A DNA stretch of 64,000 bases, taken from Sulfitobacter donghicola DSW-25 = KCTC 12864 = JCM 14565 (GTDB lineage Bacteria; Pseudomonadota; Alphaproteobacteria; Rhodobacterales; Rhodobacteraceae). The stretch is taken from assembly GCF_000622405.1 (NCBI RefSeq), contig NZ_JASF01000005.1, positions 310,001-374,000 on the forward strand. Reading direction: 5' to 3'. The notes beneath the pieces were generated by a model that saw only the letters and a program-made list of their open reading frames with translations, had not been told where the DNA came from and made no database searches. The position numbers and the translations under genes were made by a program. This document shows, piece by piece, positions 1-8,857 of the stretch (its first letter is position 1; every line of letters begins with the position of its first letter).

Positions 1-2203
1 TTTTCCACAAGATCAACAAAGCGACGGCAATCCGAACCCCGCTTTCGAAACGGCTGACTGGAACAAGGTCAAACCGTGCCAATGCTGATGCCAGCAGATA
101 CAGCGCAAGAACAAGGCGGGCGCCAAGGAACCCGAGTGCGGGCCAATCAACAACGCCTGTATACCCTTCAATAAGGGTCCGCCGCCCTGACGGGTCGGTG
201 ATGGTCACTGCTTCTTCGATCAGCAATAATTCGGGGTACCATGCGAAAACAAAGGGGATCGTGAACATAACAACCCCAACCCGCAGCGCCGCGATACTGG
301 TGCGCATCGGCTCGGTGCGGGTGATCGAAGCCGCCGCAAAGGCGGCGATGGCAACGGGCGGCGTGATGGCAGAGGCCACCGCGAAATAAAACACAAACAT
401 ATTCGCTGTGAAAAAGCTGACCCCCAGATTGGCCAACATTGGCCCCAGCAGGAGCGCCACGTTCACATAGGCAGGGACGGTAGGCATCCCCATCCCCAAC
501 AGGATCGAACATAGCATGGCACAGATCAGGGCAAGCATCAGATAAACGCCACCCACGATCTGTATTTCAAACCCGAAAAGGGTGATCTGGTTTGCATTCT
601 CCAACCATGCGGTAACCGAGCGCGTCAGCTCCCCCGTCAAACCGCTTTCGTTTAGAAATGCCGAGATGATGGAAACCGCAAAAAGCAGCAAAAACAACCG
701 CGAGATCAAAACCCCGCCCTCTGCCAAAGACACAAGCACTTTGGAAGGTTTGGCGCGGGTTTGAGGATCAAGAAACAACAGCGGCACCAAAACGGCAACC
801 GCCCACCAGCCAGCCGACACAGCATCCCCTGTCCCGTTTACGATTGTTTGCCTCACCCCAGAGGGAAGAATTCCGGCGATATAGCTAGCGCCAAAAGCGT
901 CCTTATTTCCCAAAAGCAGGAAAAGGATCGTCAAAATAGGAAGCCCGATGATGACCAGATTTAGCCAATCTTGACGGTCCATGATGAGGTCCTCAGGTAC
1001 TTCGCGCATGGCCTCCACGTTTTCGCGCCGCGCCTGAAACATGACCGCCAAGAAGATCGAAAAGAAGAAACACATAGCAGGTAAAAACGCTGCTGTGATC
1101 ACTTTGGTATAAGGAACAGCCGTCAAAGCCACCAAGACAAACGCCGCAACCCCCATTACCGGTGGCATGATCTGCCCACCCGAAGATGCAGCTGCCTCAA
1201 CTCCGCCAGCGAACTGGGGGCTAAATCCGTTGCGACGCATCATCGGGATGGTTAGGCGCCCCGTGGACAAGACATTGGTAACGGGTCCTCCGGTGATCGT
1301 TCCAAACATTGCAGAGGACACAATCGCAGCATGTGCTGGACCACCGCGAAAGTTTCGCGTCATTCGCACCGCAAGTTTGATCAGCGAGGTCCCCCCAGCC
1401 GAGGTGCCAAACAAAGCGCCAAGGATGACATAGGGAAAGACTTGGTTCACGATGATATCCATAAAACGGCCCATAAAGCCGTCCGGCGTGATGAAGACAT
1501 TTGTGGTTTTCTGGACCGCAGCGGCCAGAGGGTCGCCGCCTTCAGCGCCCAGTTTGGTCAGGAAAAAGCTGTTTGAGCTAAGGTCGAAGACCCAAATCAA
1601 TGCGGTCGCGACGGTATAGATGACAACCACGCTGGCCACGGCCACCAATGGCGCCCCCCAAACGCGGATATTATACATGAAAAACAGTGTGATGATGGTG
1701 AAAAGCAGTGGAATAATCCACACGCCAAACCGCGCTTGGCAGGCGGGAACCTCAGCGTCAAAGCTCATCCCTGGAATGACATTGGCCGACCGTTCTGCCG
1801 CGTCTTGAATCAGCCGCGCCCGTTCACCTGTGATCTGGTCAATCAAACAAACCGAGTCGATCTCAACCCAGAACCCGACAGCGGCCAGAACCGCGGCAAA
1901 GACCAACCCGAAATCCAAAAGCCCCCCCAGCCATGCCAAAGATGGCCGCGTTTTTCGCCAAGCGCGATAGATACTGGCATCCAGCGCAACGATCAGCATC
2001 ATCAGAACAAAGATCGGCGGGTACAGGTATTCTGGTGGAAACCCCGAGACACGGAAAAAGCGGCGGCCAGTCACCTCGCGCGCCCAATCTTGCAGCCCTG
2101 CGATTTCCGGCATGGTGTTAAGCATCCCAACCACCACAAGGATAAAAGCAAGAACAAGCGCCAGACGTTGACCAAAACGTCGGGGTTCAATCGGATTTGT
2201 CAT
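1..2203 (-). CDS. TRAP transporter fused permease, TAXI type (C-terminus cut by window edge)
   Basis: Inner-membrane permease of a tripartite ATP-independent periplasmic transporter, with the small (DctQ-like) and large (DctM-like) subunits joined in one chain, as is usual for TAXI systems. I read one open frame on the minus strand from the ATG at 2203 to the left edge, about 734 codons without a stop. The start MTNPIEPRRFG is preceded by an AAGGGA ribosome site. Many hydrophobic helices are visible, with typical DctM stretches such as FGTSAGGTS, FGTITGGPVTNV, SSGGQIMPPVMGVAAF and ITPPVAIAAF. It lies 52 bp downstream of the TAXI binding-protein gene on the same strand, so the two form an operon with an intergenic hairpin. 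The substrate cannot be read from sequence; TAXI systems usually import organic acids. The C-terminus lies outside the window. Confidence 0.93.
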   Translation of the reverse strand, partial: MTNPIEPRRFGQRLALVLAFILVVVGMLNTMPEIAGLQDWAREVTGRRFFRVSGFPPEYLYPPIFVLMMLIVALDASIYRAWRKTRPSLAWLGGLLDFGLVFAAVLAAVGFWVEIDSVCLIDQITGERARLIQDAAERSANVIPGMSFDAEVPACQARFGVWIIPLLFTIITLFFMYNIRVWGAPLVAVASVVVIYTVATALIWVFDLSSNSFFLTKLGAEGGDPLAAAVQKTTNVFITPDGFMGRFMDIIVNQVFPYVILGALFGTSAGGTSLIKLAVRMTRNFRGGPAHAAIVSSAMFGTITGGPVTNVLSTGRLTIPMMRRNGFSPQFAGGVEAAASSGGQIMPPVMGVAAFVLVALTAVPYTKVITAAFLPAMCFFFSIFLAVMFQARRENVEAMREVPEDLIMDRQDWLNLVIIGLPILTILFLLLGNKDAFGASYIAGILPSGVRQTIVNGTGDAVSAGWWAVAVLVPLLFLDPQTRAKPSKVLVSLAEGGVLISRLFLLLFAVSIISAFLNESGLTGELTRSVTAWLENANQITLFGFEIQIVGGVYLMLALICAMLCSILLGMGMPTVPAYVNVALLLGPMLANLGVSFFTANMFVFYFAVASAITPPVAIAAFAAASITRTEPMRTSIAALRVGVVMFTIPFVFAWYPELLLIEEAVTITDPSGRRTLIEGYTGVVDWPALGFLGARLVLALYLLASALARFDLVPVSRFESGVRIAVALLILWK

Positions 2204-2218
2204 TTTTAGAATCCCTTG

Positions 2219-2245
2219 GAGGACCGCGACACGATCGCGGCCCTC
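2219..2245 (-). promoter_or_regulatory. Intergenic stem-loop between TAXI binding-protein and permease genes
   Basis: An 11-bp inverted repeat (GAGGACCGCGA and TCGCGGCCCTC on the plus strand, one G-U wobble in the RNA) closes a 5-nt loop. No T-run follows on the minus strand, so it is not a complete intrinsic terminator. Its place between a binding protein and its permease suggests a partial terminator or RNA stabiliser that raises binding protein over permease. The role is inferred. Confidence 0.6.
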
Positions 2246-2255
2246 TATTTATGGG

Positions 2256-3326
2256 TTAGGGGCGAAGACAATCTGCCACCGTGTGGCCTGCATCTTCATA
2301 GGCCCGCACAGCACCAGCATGCAGCGGCAATTGCACCGCGCCGCATACACCTTGGCTGGTACCGTCAAGGTCACCGAAACTCATGAATAAGTAAGGACCA
2401 CGAGGCGAACCTGTTTCAAACCGCTCTTGGCCAGCAAGGTAGGCCGCTGTGATCTTGTAAACGAGTTCTTCGTCCAAACTTGCTGGCACAATCTGAGCAA
2501 AAGCAGTGGCATAGCTGTCGAATGTGTCATCATCGGTTACGATGGTGATGTCATTGCCAGCATAGGCCGCACGGTATTCCTCAACTGGAATTGAGTAAGG
2601 TGCATGTCCGGGTGCAGAAGCAATCTGCTGGCCCAACTCGCTGTTCAACAGATCAGAAGGGATGTCATAGATCGTCGTTGCACCAGCCGCGGCAAGCGCG
2701 ATTTGGCGCCCCGATGGCAACCCTTCGGGAATTGTCCACCCATCTGCGCCACCGCCGGTAATGGTCGAAACCGTGTCAGGCCATGGGCTTTGAACACTTT
2801 CATAGCCCTCGCCATTGTCCTTTAGGCCCGACAACAGCTGTACTGTTGCACGACCAGAGTTCAGCGCAGCACCACGTGGTGGTCCGTTCCAGATACGCAT
2901 CCCTTCCAGATTGCGAATATCTGTAATCGCGCCGCTGTTGTAATGGCCAAAAATCTGCGCCGATGCTGCGGTAAAGAAAATCGCACGCAAACCACCAGCA
3001 AGCTCGGCCCCTTTTTCAGCTCCAATGCCGCTGTAAGGCCCAATGCCTTTGGAAAGCAAAAATGGCAGAATCAAAGGCGCTGGGGCCATATCAAGCTGCC
3101 CCTCCGCGACGGCCTGCACCGAATTGGTCAGTGTCGCGCCCTCGGTGATCTGCAGCGTGGCAACCCCTGCGCTTTCCAATACCGCAGCCAATGTCGTGTC
3201 AATATAATGAGGCGTTGAGCCCGGTGTGGTGGTTTCAGCAGTAAGTGTCGCCTGCGCAAATGCAGCGACCGGCGACAAAACGATCCCCGCCGCCATGACA
3301 GATTTCGCGATCATGTTTTTAAACAT
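2256..3326 (-). CDS. TAXI family TRAP transporter solute-binding protein
   Basis: Periplasmic substrate-binding subunit of the TRAP system, 356 aa. Residues 1 to about 25 form a Sec signal peptide (MFKNMIAKSVMAAGIVLSP) ending in AFA-Q. The mature part opens with the family-type segment TTPGSTPHYIDTTLAAVLE and then the G-V-A-T-L-Q-I-T-E-G-A pattern of TAXI proteins, where ligand-pocket residues lie. The length fits the family. It is the promoter-proximal gene of the operon with the fused permease and diverges from a marR gene 114 bp away, which makes that regulator a plausible controller. Ligand unknown; glutamate and other organic acids are known for some TAXI proteins. Confidence 0.93.
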   Translation of the reverse strand: MFKNMIAKSVMAAGIVLSPVAAFAQATLTAETTTPGSTPHYIDTTLAAVLESAGVATLQITEGATLTNSVQAVAEGQLDMAPAPLILPFLLSKGIGPYSGIGAEKGAELAGGLRAIFFTAASAQIFGHYNSGAITDIRNLEGMRIWNGPPRGAALNSGRATVQLLSGLKDNGEGYESVQSPWPDTVSTITGGGADGWTIPEGLPSGRQIALAAAGATTIYDIPSDLLNSELGQQIASAPGHAPYSIPVEEYRAAYAGNDITIVTDDDTFDSYATAFAQIVPASLDEELVYKITAAYLAGQERFETGSPRGPYLFMSFGDLDGTSQGVCGAVQLPLHAGAVRAYEDAGHTVADCLRP

Positions 3327-3390
3327 GTTTTCCTCCCAATATACGCAGCCGCCTCCGCACGGCTACGGGATCACGGTTGCAAAAATTATA

Positions 3391-3400
3391 TGACTTGTCA
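3391..3400. promoter_or_regulatory. Candidate MarR operator (TGAC-TT-GTCA)
   Basis: A perfect 4-bp inverted repeat with a 2-nt spacer, TGACTTGTCA, sits in the AT-rich middle of the 114-bp divergent region between the TAXI gene and marR. MarR proteins bind short palindromes in their own divergent promoters. The motif is short and could be chance; confidence is low. Confidence 0.3.
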
Positions 3401-3440
3401 CTAAAAAAATTTACTGCTCTACTTTCGGTGGGAGGACGAC

Positions 3441-3932
3441 ATGACCAAAAATACAAGATTGACGCGTCAGGACCGTGTCGCAGCGCAAAAGCGCAACCAG
3501 GATACCAACCTATTTAGCCGCTTATCCGCCGCGACAGCCAACTCTCGGGCGCACGCCCATAAATGTTTAAAAACCTCCGGCTCTTTATCCGTCGTCGAAT
3601 GGCGCGTTTTATGGGATCTAAACGAGGCAGGCCCCCTCACCGTCAGAGACATTGCAGCAATCCAGCGGTGCGATCATTCCTTGGTCAGCCGCGCGTTACC
3701 GCAAATGCAGGCAAAGGGTTTTGTTGATTTATCCCAAGACACAACAGACAAACGCCAAACGCTCGTCGCGTTGACCCCAACGGGGCATGCGGCATTTGAT
3801 CAGGCCGCGCCCGCGATGAAGGCCCGTCGGGACAACATAAAGGCTGCGTTCACAGCAGAAGAATTGGCCATTTTTCTGGAATTCATCGAGCGATTTGAGA
3901 AAACTCTAACCGCGCCAGCCTGTATTTCTTAA
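3441..3932 (+). CDS. MarR family transcriptional regulator
   Basis: Dimeric winged-helix DNA-binding protein, 163 aa. The N-terminal 40 residues are basic; the winged helix covers roughly residues 50-115, with the recognition-helix region RCDHSLVSRALPQMQAKG and the wing DKRQTLVALTPTG typical of MarR. The C-terminal helix pair (about 125-160) would form the dimer interface. The start ATG has a strong GGGAGG site just upstream. It is transcribed away from the TAXI-TRAP operon across a short shared promoter region, so it may regulate import in response to the substrate or a metabolite. No ligand can be named. Confidence 0.92.
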   Translation: MTKNTRLTRQDRVAAQKRNQDTNLFSRLSAATANSRAHAHKCLKTSGSLSVVEWRVLWDLNEAGPLTVRDIAAIQRCDHSLVSRALPQMQAKGFVDLSQDTTDKRQTLVALTPTGHAAFDQAAPAMKARRDNIKAAFTAEELAIFLEFIERFEKTLTAPACIS

Positions 3933-3940
3933 GGAAGATT

Positions 3941-4026
3941 TGGTGCGGTCGGAGAGACTCGAACTCTCACGGGTGTTACCCCACAGCGACCTCAACGCTG
4001 CGCGTCTACCATTCCGCCACGACCGC
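3941..4026 (-). tRNA. tRNA-Leu (anticodon GAG)
   Basis: On the minus strand the 7-bp acceptor stem GCGGTCG/CGACCGC, discriminator A and an encoded CCA are all present. The anticodon stem CAGCG/CGCTG closes the loop TTGAGGT, giving GAG, which reads CUC and CUU. The long variable arm and GTTCGAGTC T-loop are those of a class II leucine tRNA. The length is 86 nt including CCA. It lies between marR and lipB; tRNA 3' ends are common integration sites, but no integrase or duplicated end is seen here. Confidence 0.97.
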
Positions 4027-4204
4027 ACGCCATGGATGGTGAGGCACCCAATAGCGCGGGTTGCACTATACCTCAAGAGGCAAAATGGCGTTCGAAGCTT
4101 CCCGCCCCAGATTTACGTGGCCTGCCCTTACGATCGCTCCATATTTCAAAAACCGGTGCAAACTGATGCTGGTGAATGCGCGGGGCGCGGGGTAAGTATC
4201 GTGC

Positions 4205-4882
4205 ATGATAGAATGGATCACGTCTTCCGGTCTCACCGACTATAAAACCGCTGAAGTTTGGATGGAGGCCCGCGTTGCGGCCATTCATGCTGGCACTGCA
4301 AACGAATGTATCTGGCTGGTCGAACACCCGCCACTGTATACGGCGGGAACCTCAGCAAAGCCCACAGATTTGACCGACCCTGACCGCTTTGACGTTTTTC
4401 CAACAAAACGAGGTGGGCAGTATACTTATCATGGTCCGGGGCAACGGGTTGCGTATGTTTTGCTAAATGTCGGCGCGCGCGGGCATGATGTGCGTCTTTT
4501 CGTGCAGCAGCTGGAAAATTGGGTAATCTCGAGCTTGGCCCAATTCAATGTAACTGGCGAAATCCGCGACGGGCGCGTTGGTGTCTGGGTCACGCGCCCT
4601 GAAAAGCCCCTGACCGCCGCTGGCCAACCCGCAGAGGATAAGATTGCCGCGATTGGCATTCGCTTGCGCAAGTGGATCAGCTTTCACGGTATATCCCTGA
4701 ACGTCGAACCCGATCTGGGGCATTTCGACGGAATCGTACCTTGCGGCATTACAGATCACGGTGTGACTAGCCTTGTTGATCTGGGGCTTCCTGTGACGAT
4801 GGAAGATGCGGACCTTGCCCTGCGCAGCAGCTTTGCCCAGATTTTTGGCGAGCAGCCTGTCACGATCGAGGCGACATCCTAG
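4205..4882 (+). CDS. lipB: Octanoyltransferase LipB
   Basis: Moves octanoyl from acyl carrier protein to the lipoyl domains of 2-oxoacid dehydrogenases and GcvH, the first step of lipoate assembly in the cytosol. The 225-aa protein carries the family motifs [12 protein letters not shown] (residues 69-80), GRVGVWV, the catalytic Lys146 in [13 protein letters not shown] and the catalytic Cys180 in [15 protein letters not shown]. The length is normal. The ATG at 4205 has only a weak GGTAAG upstream, but the N-terminal [13 protein letters not shown] is typical. It stands alone between tRNA-Leu and the gene-free region before ctaD; lipA is not in the window. Confidence 0.97.
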   Translation: MIEWITSSGLTDYKTAEVWMEARVAAIHAGTANECIWLVEHPPLYTAGTSAKPTDLTDPDRFDVFPTKRGGQYTYHGPGQRVAYVLLNVGARGHDVRLFVQQLENWVISSLAQFNVTGEIRDGRVGVWVTRPEKPLTAAGQPAEDKIAAIGIRLRKWISFHGISLNVEPDLGHFDGIVPCGITDHGVTSLVDLGLPVTMEDADLALRSSFAQIFGEQPVTIEATS

Positions 4883-5378
4883 GTCTTGGGAAGGATTTTC
4901 GCCCAGAACAGCGCCCAATGGCCGCAAAAATTGATTCGCTCGAAATCCAGAGCCTTCGGTTCGGCGCACGCCCCAAAAAACGGCACCGAATCCCAGATCG
5001 ATCAAATATCTGAAGTTTTCCAAAACCCGCTTTTTCCGGCAGGTTTGGGCACCTAAGAAAGCGCGCCCGTTCGGGGAAATCCCTCTTTTCACATTCAAAA
5101 AGCCGCATATTTTTAGCAGCCATGGGCCGCGCGAGCTATCTTTTGCTTAATTTTCCTTTTGTTTACTGCTTTGACCGACAAAACCCTCACCCCGCAATCA
5201 AACATCACCAAGGCGTCAATCTGTGAAAAATATGTGTTGGAATACTTGAAAATACTTGTCCCTGCGACCATCGCGCCCATTGCCCTGTGGGCCTGTTGCT
5301 TTTAGAAGGGCTGGAAGTCCGCAGACCACTTTATCAACAAGTGTGTCTGCATTTTAATATTACTTGAGGAGGCACCGC
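4883..5378. other. Gene-free region upstream of ctaD
   Basis: About 500 bp without a credible gene; a minus-strand frame that enters it is mostly antisense to lipB and has no recognisable family. It must hold the ctaD promoter and leader, but I see no convincing -35/-10 pair. At 5241-5258 the octamer AATACTTG occurs twice as a direct repeat with a 10-bp period, a possible binding site. The ctaD ribosome site GAGGAGG is at 5366-5372. Confidence 0.6.
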
Positions 5379-7052
5379 ATGGCAGACGCAGCCATTCACG
5401 GGCACGACCATGAAGACGAGCGTGGATTTTTCACGCGCTGGTTCTTGTCCACTAACCACAAAGACATCGGTATTCTGTACCTGATCGTCTCCGCATTGGT
5501 CGGATTCATTTCTGTCGCATTTACAGTGTACATGCGTTTGGAACTGATGAACCCTGGTGTTCAATACATGTGTCTGGAAGGCGCGCGTTTCGTCGCTGAT
5601 TCCGCGGCAACCTGTACCCCTAACGGGCACCTCTGGAACGTTCTGATTACCGGTCACGGTATTCTGATGATGTTCTTTGTTGTTATTCCTGCCCTCTTTG
5701 GTGGTTTCGGCAACTATCTGATGCCGTTGCAGATCGGCGCGCCTGACATGGCGTTCCCACGTATGAACAACCTGTCTTTCTGGCTGTATGTTGCTGGTAC
5801 TTCTTTGGCTGTATGTTCCGTCATCATGCCAGGCGGTAACGGTCAGGCCGGTTCCGGTGTTGGCTGGGTTCTTTACCCGCCGCTGTCGGTTAAAGAAGGT
5901 GGCATGTCGATGGACTTTGCGATCTTTGCGGTTCACGTATCGGGTGCGTCCTCTATTCTTGGCGCGATCAACATGATCACGACATTCCTGAACATGCGTG
6001 CCCCTGGCATGACCCTGTTCAAAGTGCCGCTGTTCTCATGGTCGATCTTTGTCACAAGCTGGTTGATTCTGTTGTCCTTGCCTGTTCTGGCTGGCGCGAT
6101 CACCATGTTGCTGATGGATCGCAACTTTGGTTTCGCCTTCTTCGACCCAGCTGGCGGCGGTGATCCGGTTCTGTACCAGCACATTTTGTGGTTCTTCGGA
6201 CACCCAGAAGTGTACATCATCATCATGCCTGGCTTTGGTATCATCAGCCACGTGATCGCAACATTCTCTCGCAAGCCTATCTTTGGCTACCTGCCAATGG
6301 TTTGGGCGATCATCGCGATCGGCGTCTTGGGCTTTGTTGTTTGGGCACACCACATGTACACCGTCGGTATGACGCTGAACCAACAGGCCTACTTTATGCT
6401 GGCTACGATGGTTATTGCGGTTCCAACAGGGGTAAAGGTTTTCTCTTGGATCGCCACAATGTGGGGTGGTTCGATTGAATTCAAAACACCTATGCTTTGG
6501 GCCTTCGGTTTCTTGTTCCTGTTCACCGTTGGTGGCGTTACAGGCATTGTTCTGTCACAGGCCGCGGTCGACCGTTACTACCATGACACCTACTATGTGG
6601 TTGCACACTTCCACTACGTTATGTCCTTGGGTGCGATCTTTGCCATCTTCGCTGGTATCTACTTCTACCTGCCAAAGATGTCTGGCCGCATGTATCCTGA
6701 ATGGGCTGGTAAGGTTCACTTCTGGGCAATGTTCATCGGTGCAAACCTGACCTTCTTCCCACAGCACTTCTTGGGTCGTCAGGGCATGCCGCGTCGCTAC
6801 ATCGACTATCCTGATGCATTTGCATACTGGAACTGGTGGTCTAGCCTTGGTGCGTTCCTGTCCTTTGGTTCATTCGTCTTCTTCTTTGGCGTAATGATCT
6901 GGACGTTAACACGTGGTGCACGCAGCGCCGCAGCCAACCCATGGAACGAATTTGCTGACACGTTGGAATGGACCCTTCCATCCCCACCACCAGAGCACAC
7001 ATTCGAGCAGCTGCCAGTGCAGTCTGACTGGGACAAAGCGCCAAGCCACTAA
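5379..7052 (+). CDS. ctaD: Cytochrome c oxidase subunit I (aa3 type)
   Basis: Catalytic subunit of the terminal oxidase that reduces oxygen to water and pumps protons across the inner membrane. The 557-aa protein has all expected ligands: His93 and His412 for heme a, His410 for heme a3, His275, His324 and His325 for CuB, the cross-linked Tyr279, Lys353 of the K-channel and Asp123 of the D-channel; each is one below Paracoccus denitrificans numbering. Twelve membrane helices are expected. An upstream in-frame TTG would add five residues, but the ATG at 5379 sits at ideal distance from GAGGAGG. It is monocistronic with its own terminator; ctaB, ctaC and ctaE are not in the window. Confidence 0.99.
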   Translation: MADAAIHGHDHEDERGFFTRWFLSTNHKDIGILYLIVSALVGFISVAFTVYMRLELMNPGVQYMCLEGARFVADSAATCTPNGHLWNVLITGHGILMMFFVVIPALFGGFGNYLMPLQIGAPDMAFPRMNNLSFWLYVAGTSLAVCSVIMPGGNGQAGSGVGWVLYPPLSVKEGGMSMDFAIFAVHVSGASSILGAINMITTFLNMRAPGMTLFKVPLFSWSIFVTSWLILLSLPVLAGAITMLLMDRNFGFAFFDPAGGGDPVLYQHILWFFGHPEVYIIIMPGFGIISHVIATFSRKPIFGYLPMVWAIIAIGVLGFVVWAHHMYTVGMTLNQQAYFMLATMVIAVPTGVKVFSWIATMWGGSIEFKTPMLWAFGFLFLFTVGGVTGIVLSQAAVDRYYHDTYYVVAHFHYVMSLGAIFAIFAGIYFYLPKMSGRMYPEWAGKVHFWAMFIGANLTFFPQHFLGRQGMPRRYIDYPDAFAYWNWWSSLGAFLSFGSFVFFFGVMIWTLTRGARSAAANPWNEFADTLEWTLPSPPPEHTFEQLPVQSDWDKAPSH

Positions 7053-7076
7053 GCGCTTGATGCAGTAAAATACAAA

Positions 7077-7107
7077 GGGCTCCAACGGCGGTTGGGGCCC
7101 TTTTCTT
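7077..7107 (+). terminator. Intrinsic terminator of ctaD
   Basis: GGGCTCCAAC and GTTGGGGCCC form a 10-bp stem with one G-U pair around a 4-nt loop, followed by TTTTCTTTT. It starts 25 bp after the ctaD stop. Confidence 0.85.
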
Positions 7108-7169
7108 TTGGTATCTTCGCTGGTTGCAGTGTATCAGCCCCCCACCCCGACAAGGACGCGCGGATCGAA

Positions 7170-7625
7170 ATGACGATACTATTTGTTATCACAGGCATGT
7201 TGCTGCCCCAGATGATCGCCACCCAGCGCAATCTTGGCCCCGCAGGCCACCTCACCTTGCTGCTTTTCAGTATTTGTTTTGTCACGGCTGTGTTGATCTC
7301 AGCCACGCTGGGCCTTCTCGCCCAAAGCAACAAAGACTTCGAGACATTTGAGCTCGTGTTCGAAATCAATCTCATGGGGTATTCCATGATCGGCCTGACC
7401 ATGCTCACCCCGCTATATTGGGTGGTTGAGAGCCAAAGCAACATTGTAGATCACCGCATCGACACGACTTTGGCTTTGGCGCTTGCGTTGACTGTTACCG
7501 CCTCCACTGCAGCAACCCTCACCGCAACGCGTTTTCAGCTGGTCGAGTCTCTGTCGCTTGGCCTTGTGACTGTGATGTTTATCCGAGCTATCTGGCTGCT
7601 CTTTCCGCGCCACAACCAAACCTGA
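7170..7625 (+). CDS. Small multi-pass membrane protein of unknown function
   Basis: 151-aa protein that I cannot place in a named family. It shows four hydrophobic segments, roughly residues 1-15, 28-50, 70-85 and 98-145 (possibly two helices at the end), and few charged residues, so it should lie in the inner membrane. I chose the ATG at 7170 (MTILFVITGML) because the longer frame from 7092 starts inside the ctaD terminator. The preceding GGATCGAA is a weak ribosome site. It is followed after 54 bp by the DUF2244 gene on the same strand. Composition matches its neighbours. Confidence 0.6.
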   Translation: MTILFVITGMLLPQMIATQRNLGPAGHLTLLLFSICFVTAVLISATLGLLAQSNKDFETFELVFEINLMGYSMIGLTMLTPLYWVVESQSNIVDHRIDTTLALALALTVTASTAATLTATRFQLVESLSLGLVTVMFIRAIWLLFPRHNQT

Positions 7626-7679
7626 GCACGCTCCTGTTTGTCGCATTGATCTAACCCCCCGCTCCAGTACAAAGGCCTT

Positions 7680-8162
7680 ATGCCGTATAAATGGACCTCT
7701 CCCCCCCAAGACACACCGCAGACGATGGTGCTATGGCCGCATAACTCCCTGCCTGCACGCGGGATGGCATCCTTCGTCTTGGCGACATTCACGATGATCA
7801 CCATTCCAGTGCTGGGGTTGCTGGGGTCGCCGATCCTTTGGGGGATGCTGCCTTTTACGCTTGCTGCGGTTTGGGGCATGTACTGGGCGCTACAGCGCAA
7901 CCACAAATCCCGCCAGATCAACGAAGAGCTGGTGCTGGATGACACGATGGCCCACCTGAGGCGGACCAATCCAAATGGCGATGTTCAGGAATGGGATTGT
8001 GACCGCTATTGGACCCAAGTCACAAAATACGACAGCGAAGGGCCGGTTCCCCATTACGTCACCCTTCGCGGCAAAGGCCGCGAAGTTGAGATTGGTGCAT
8101 TTCTAAGTGAGGAAGAGCGGATCGCCCTGTTCGACGATCTGCAAAGAGCTTTGCGGCGCTGA
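7680..8162 (+). CDS. DUF2244 domain-containing membrane protein
   Basis: 160-aa protein of the DUF2244 family, widespread in alphaproteobacteria and of unknown function. The N-terminal part has NSLPARGM, followed by two membrane helices at about residues 31-52 and 54-72; the cytosolic C-terminal half has WDCDRYWTQV and HYVTLRGKGREVEIGAFL, patterns typical of this family. An AAAGG site lies 5 nt before the ATG. Its TGA stop abuts the stop of the convergent yqeY-like gene, so the two transcripts overlap unless they end inside the other gene. The family is found beside cytochrome oxidase genes in many alphaproteobacteria, which fits the ctaD neighbourhood. Confidence 0.88.
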   Translation: MPYKWTSPPQDTPQTMVLWPHNSLPARGMASFVLATFTMITIPVLGLLGSPILWGMLPFTLAAVWGMYWALQRNHKSRQINEELVLDDTMAHLRRTNPNGDVQEWDCDRYWTQVTKYDSEGPVPHYVTLRGKGREVEIGAFLSEEERIALFDDLQRALRR

Positions 8163-8624
8163 TCAGTTCGACAGGCGCTCTTTTAGCATCGGCCCAACGC
8201 GGCCAAAATCCATCTGGCCTGTGTATTTCGCCTTGAGCACGCCCATGACTTTACCCATGTCACGGATCGAGCTGGCTTCGACTTCGGCAACAGCGGCGTC
8301 AACGGCCGCTTTGGTTTCATCTTCGTCCAGCTGGCGGGGCAGGAATTCTTCGATCACTTCGATCTCGGAGCGCTCACGCTCTGCAAGGTCAAGGCGGCCG
8401 CCTTCTTCATAGGCGCGCGCTGATTCTACACGTTGCTTGGCCATCTTGCCAAGAATCGCCAGAACTTCGGCTTCACCCACACCATCGTCATTGCCTTCGG
8501 CGCGTGCGGCGATGTCTTTGTCTTTTATCGCGGCATTTACCAGCCTTAGGGTAGACAGCCGTTCAGCGGCTTTGTCTTTCATGGCTTGTTTAAGAGAAGT
8601 ACCAATACGGTTACGAAGGTCCAT
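8163..8624 (-). CDS. GatB/YqeY domain-containing protein
   Basis: 153-aa YqeY-like protein, homologous to the C-terminal tail domain of GatB, the amidotransferase subunit that binds tRNA. The sequence opens LRNRIGTSLKQAMKDK and contains LSTLRLVNAAIKDKDI, ending with the RDMGKVMGVLKAKY segment that marks the family. Free-standing YqeY proteins are of uncertain function; a tRNA-related role is assumed by homology. The ATG follows AAAGGCG. It is transcribed divergently from carA, an arrangement I know from other alphaproteobacteria, and converges on the DUF2244 gene with no gap. Confidence 0.93.
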   Translation of the reverse strand: MDLRNRIGTSLKQAMKDKAAERLSTLRLVNAAIKDKDIAARAEGNDDGVGEAEVLAILGKMAKQRVESARAYEEGGRLDLAERERSEIEVIEEFLPRQLDEDETKAAVDAAVAEVEASSIRDMGKVMGVLKAKYTGQMDFGRVGPMLKERLSN

Positions 8625-8747
8625 GGGGCGCCTTTATTTGTGGTCAGAACAAGAGCGCAGACACTAGCGAATTCACTCTTTACATGCAATGCAGGCTAGA
8701 CCCGCTAAGACACTGTTAATAAACAATCTTTCATTTTACACGCAATC

Positions 8748-8776
8748 TTGACCCTGTCACGGCAGCGCTATAGGTT
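8748..8776 (+). promoter_or_regulatory. Candidate carA promoter
   Basis: TTGACC (8748-8753) is followed after 17 bp by TAGGTT (8771-8776), with an alternative TATAGG two bases upstream. The pair lies about 80 bp before the carA start in the divergent region. The -35 is good and the -10 weak. Confidence 0.4.
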
Positions 8777-8857
8777 GCATTCGTTTGCCAAATCAGCTGG
8801 CAGGCACTTCATACATGTTTGGGCCGTCTGCTGGCCCCACCCGCAAAGGATCCTACC

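Noticed and set aside
3941..4204. Possible integration site at the tRNA-Leu 3' end
   Set aside because: No integrase, no direct repeat of the tRNA end and no composition change next to it.
4463..5098. Minus-strand 211-codon frame reaching into the gap before ctaD
   Set aside because: Most of it is antisense to lipB; the part in the gap has low-complexity content and no signal for a gene.
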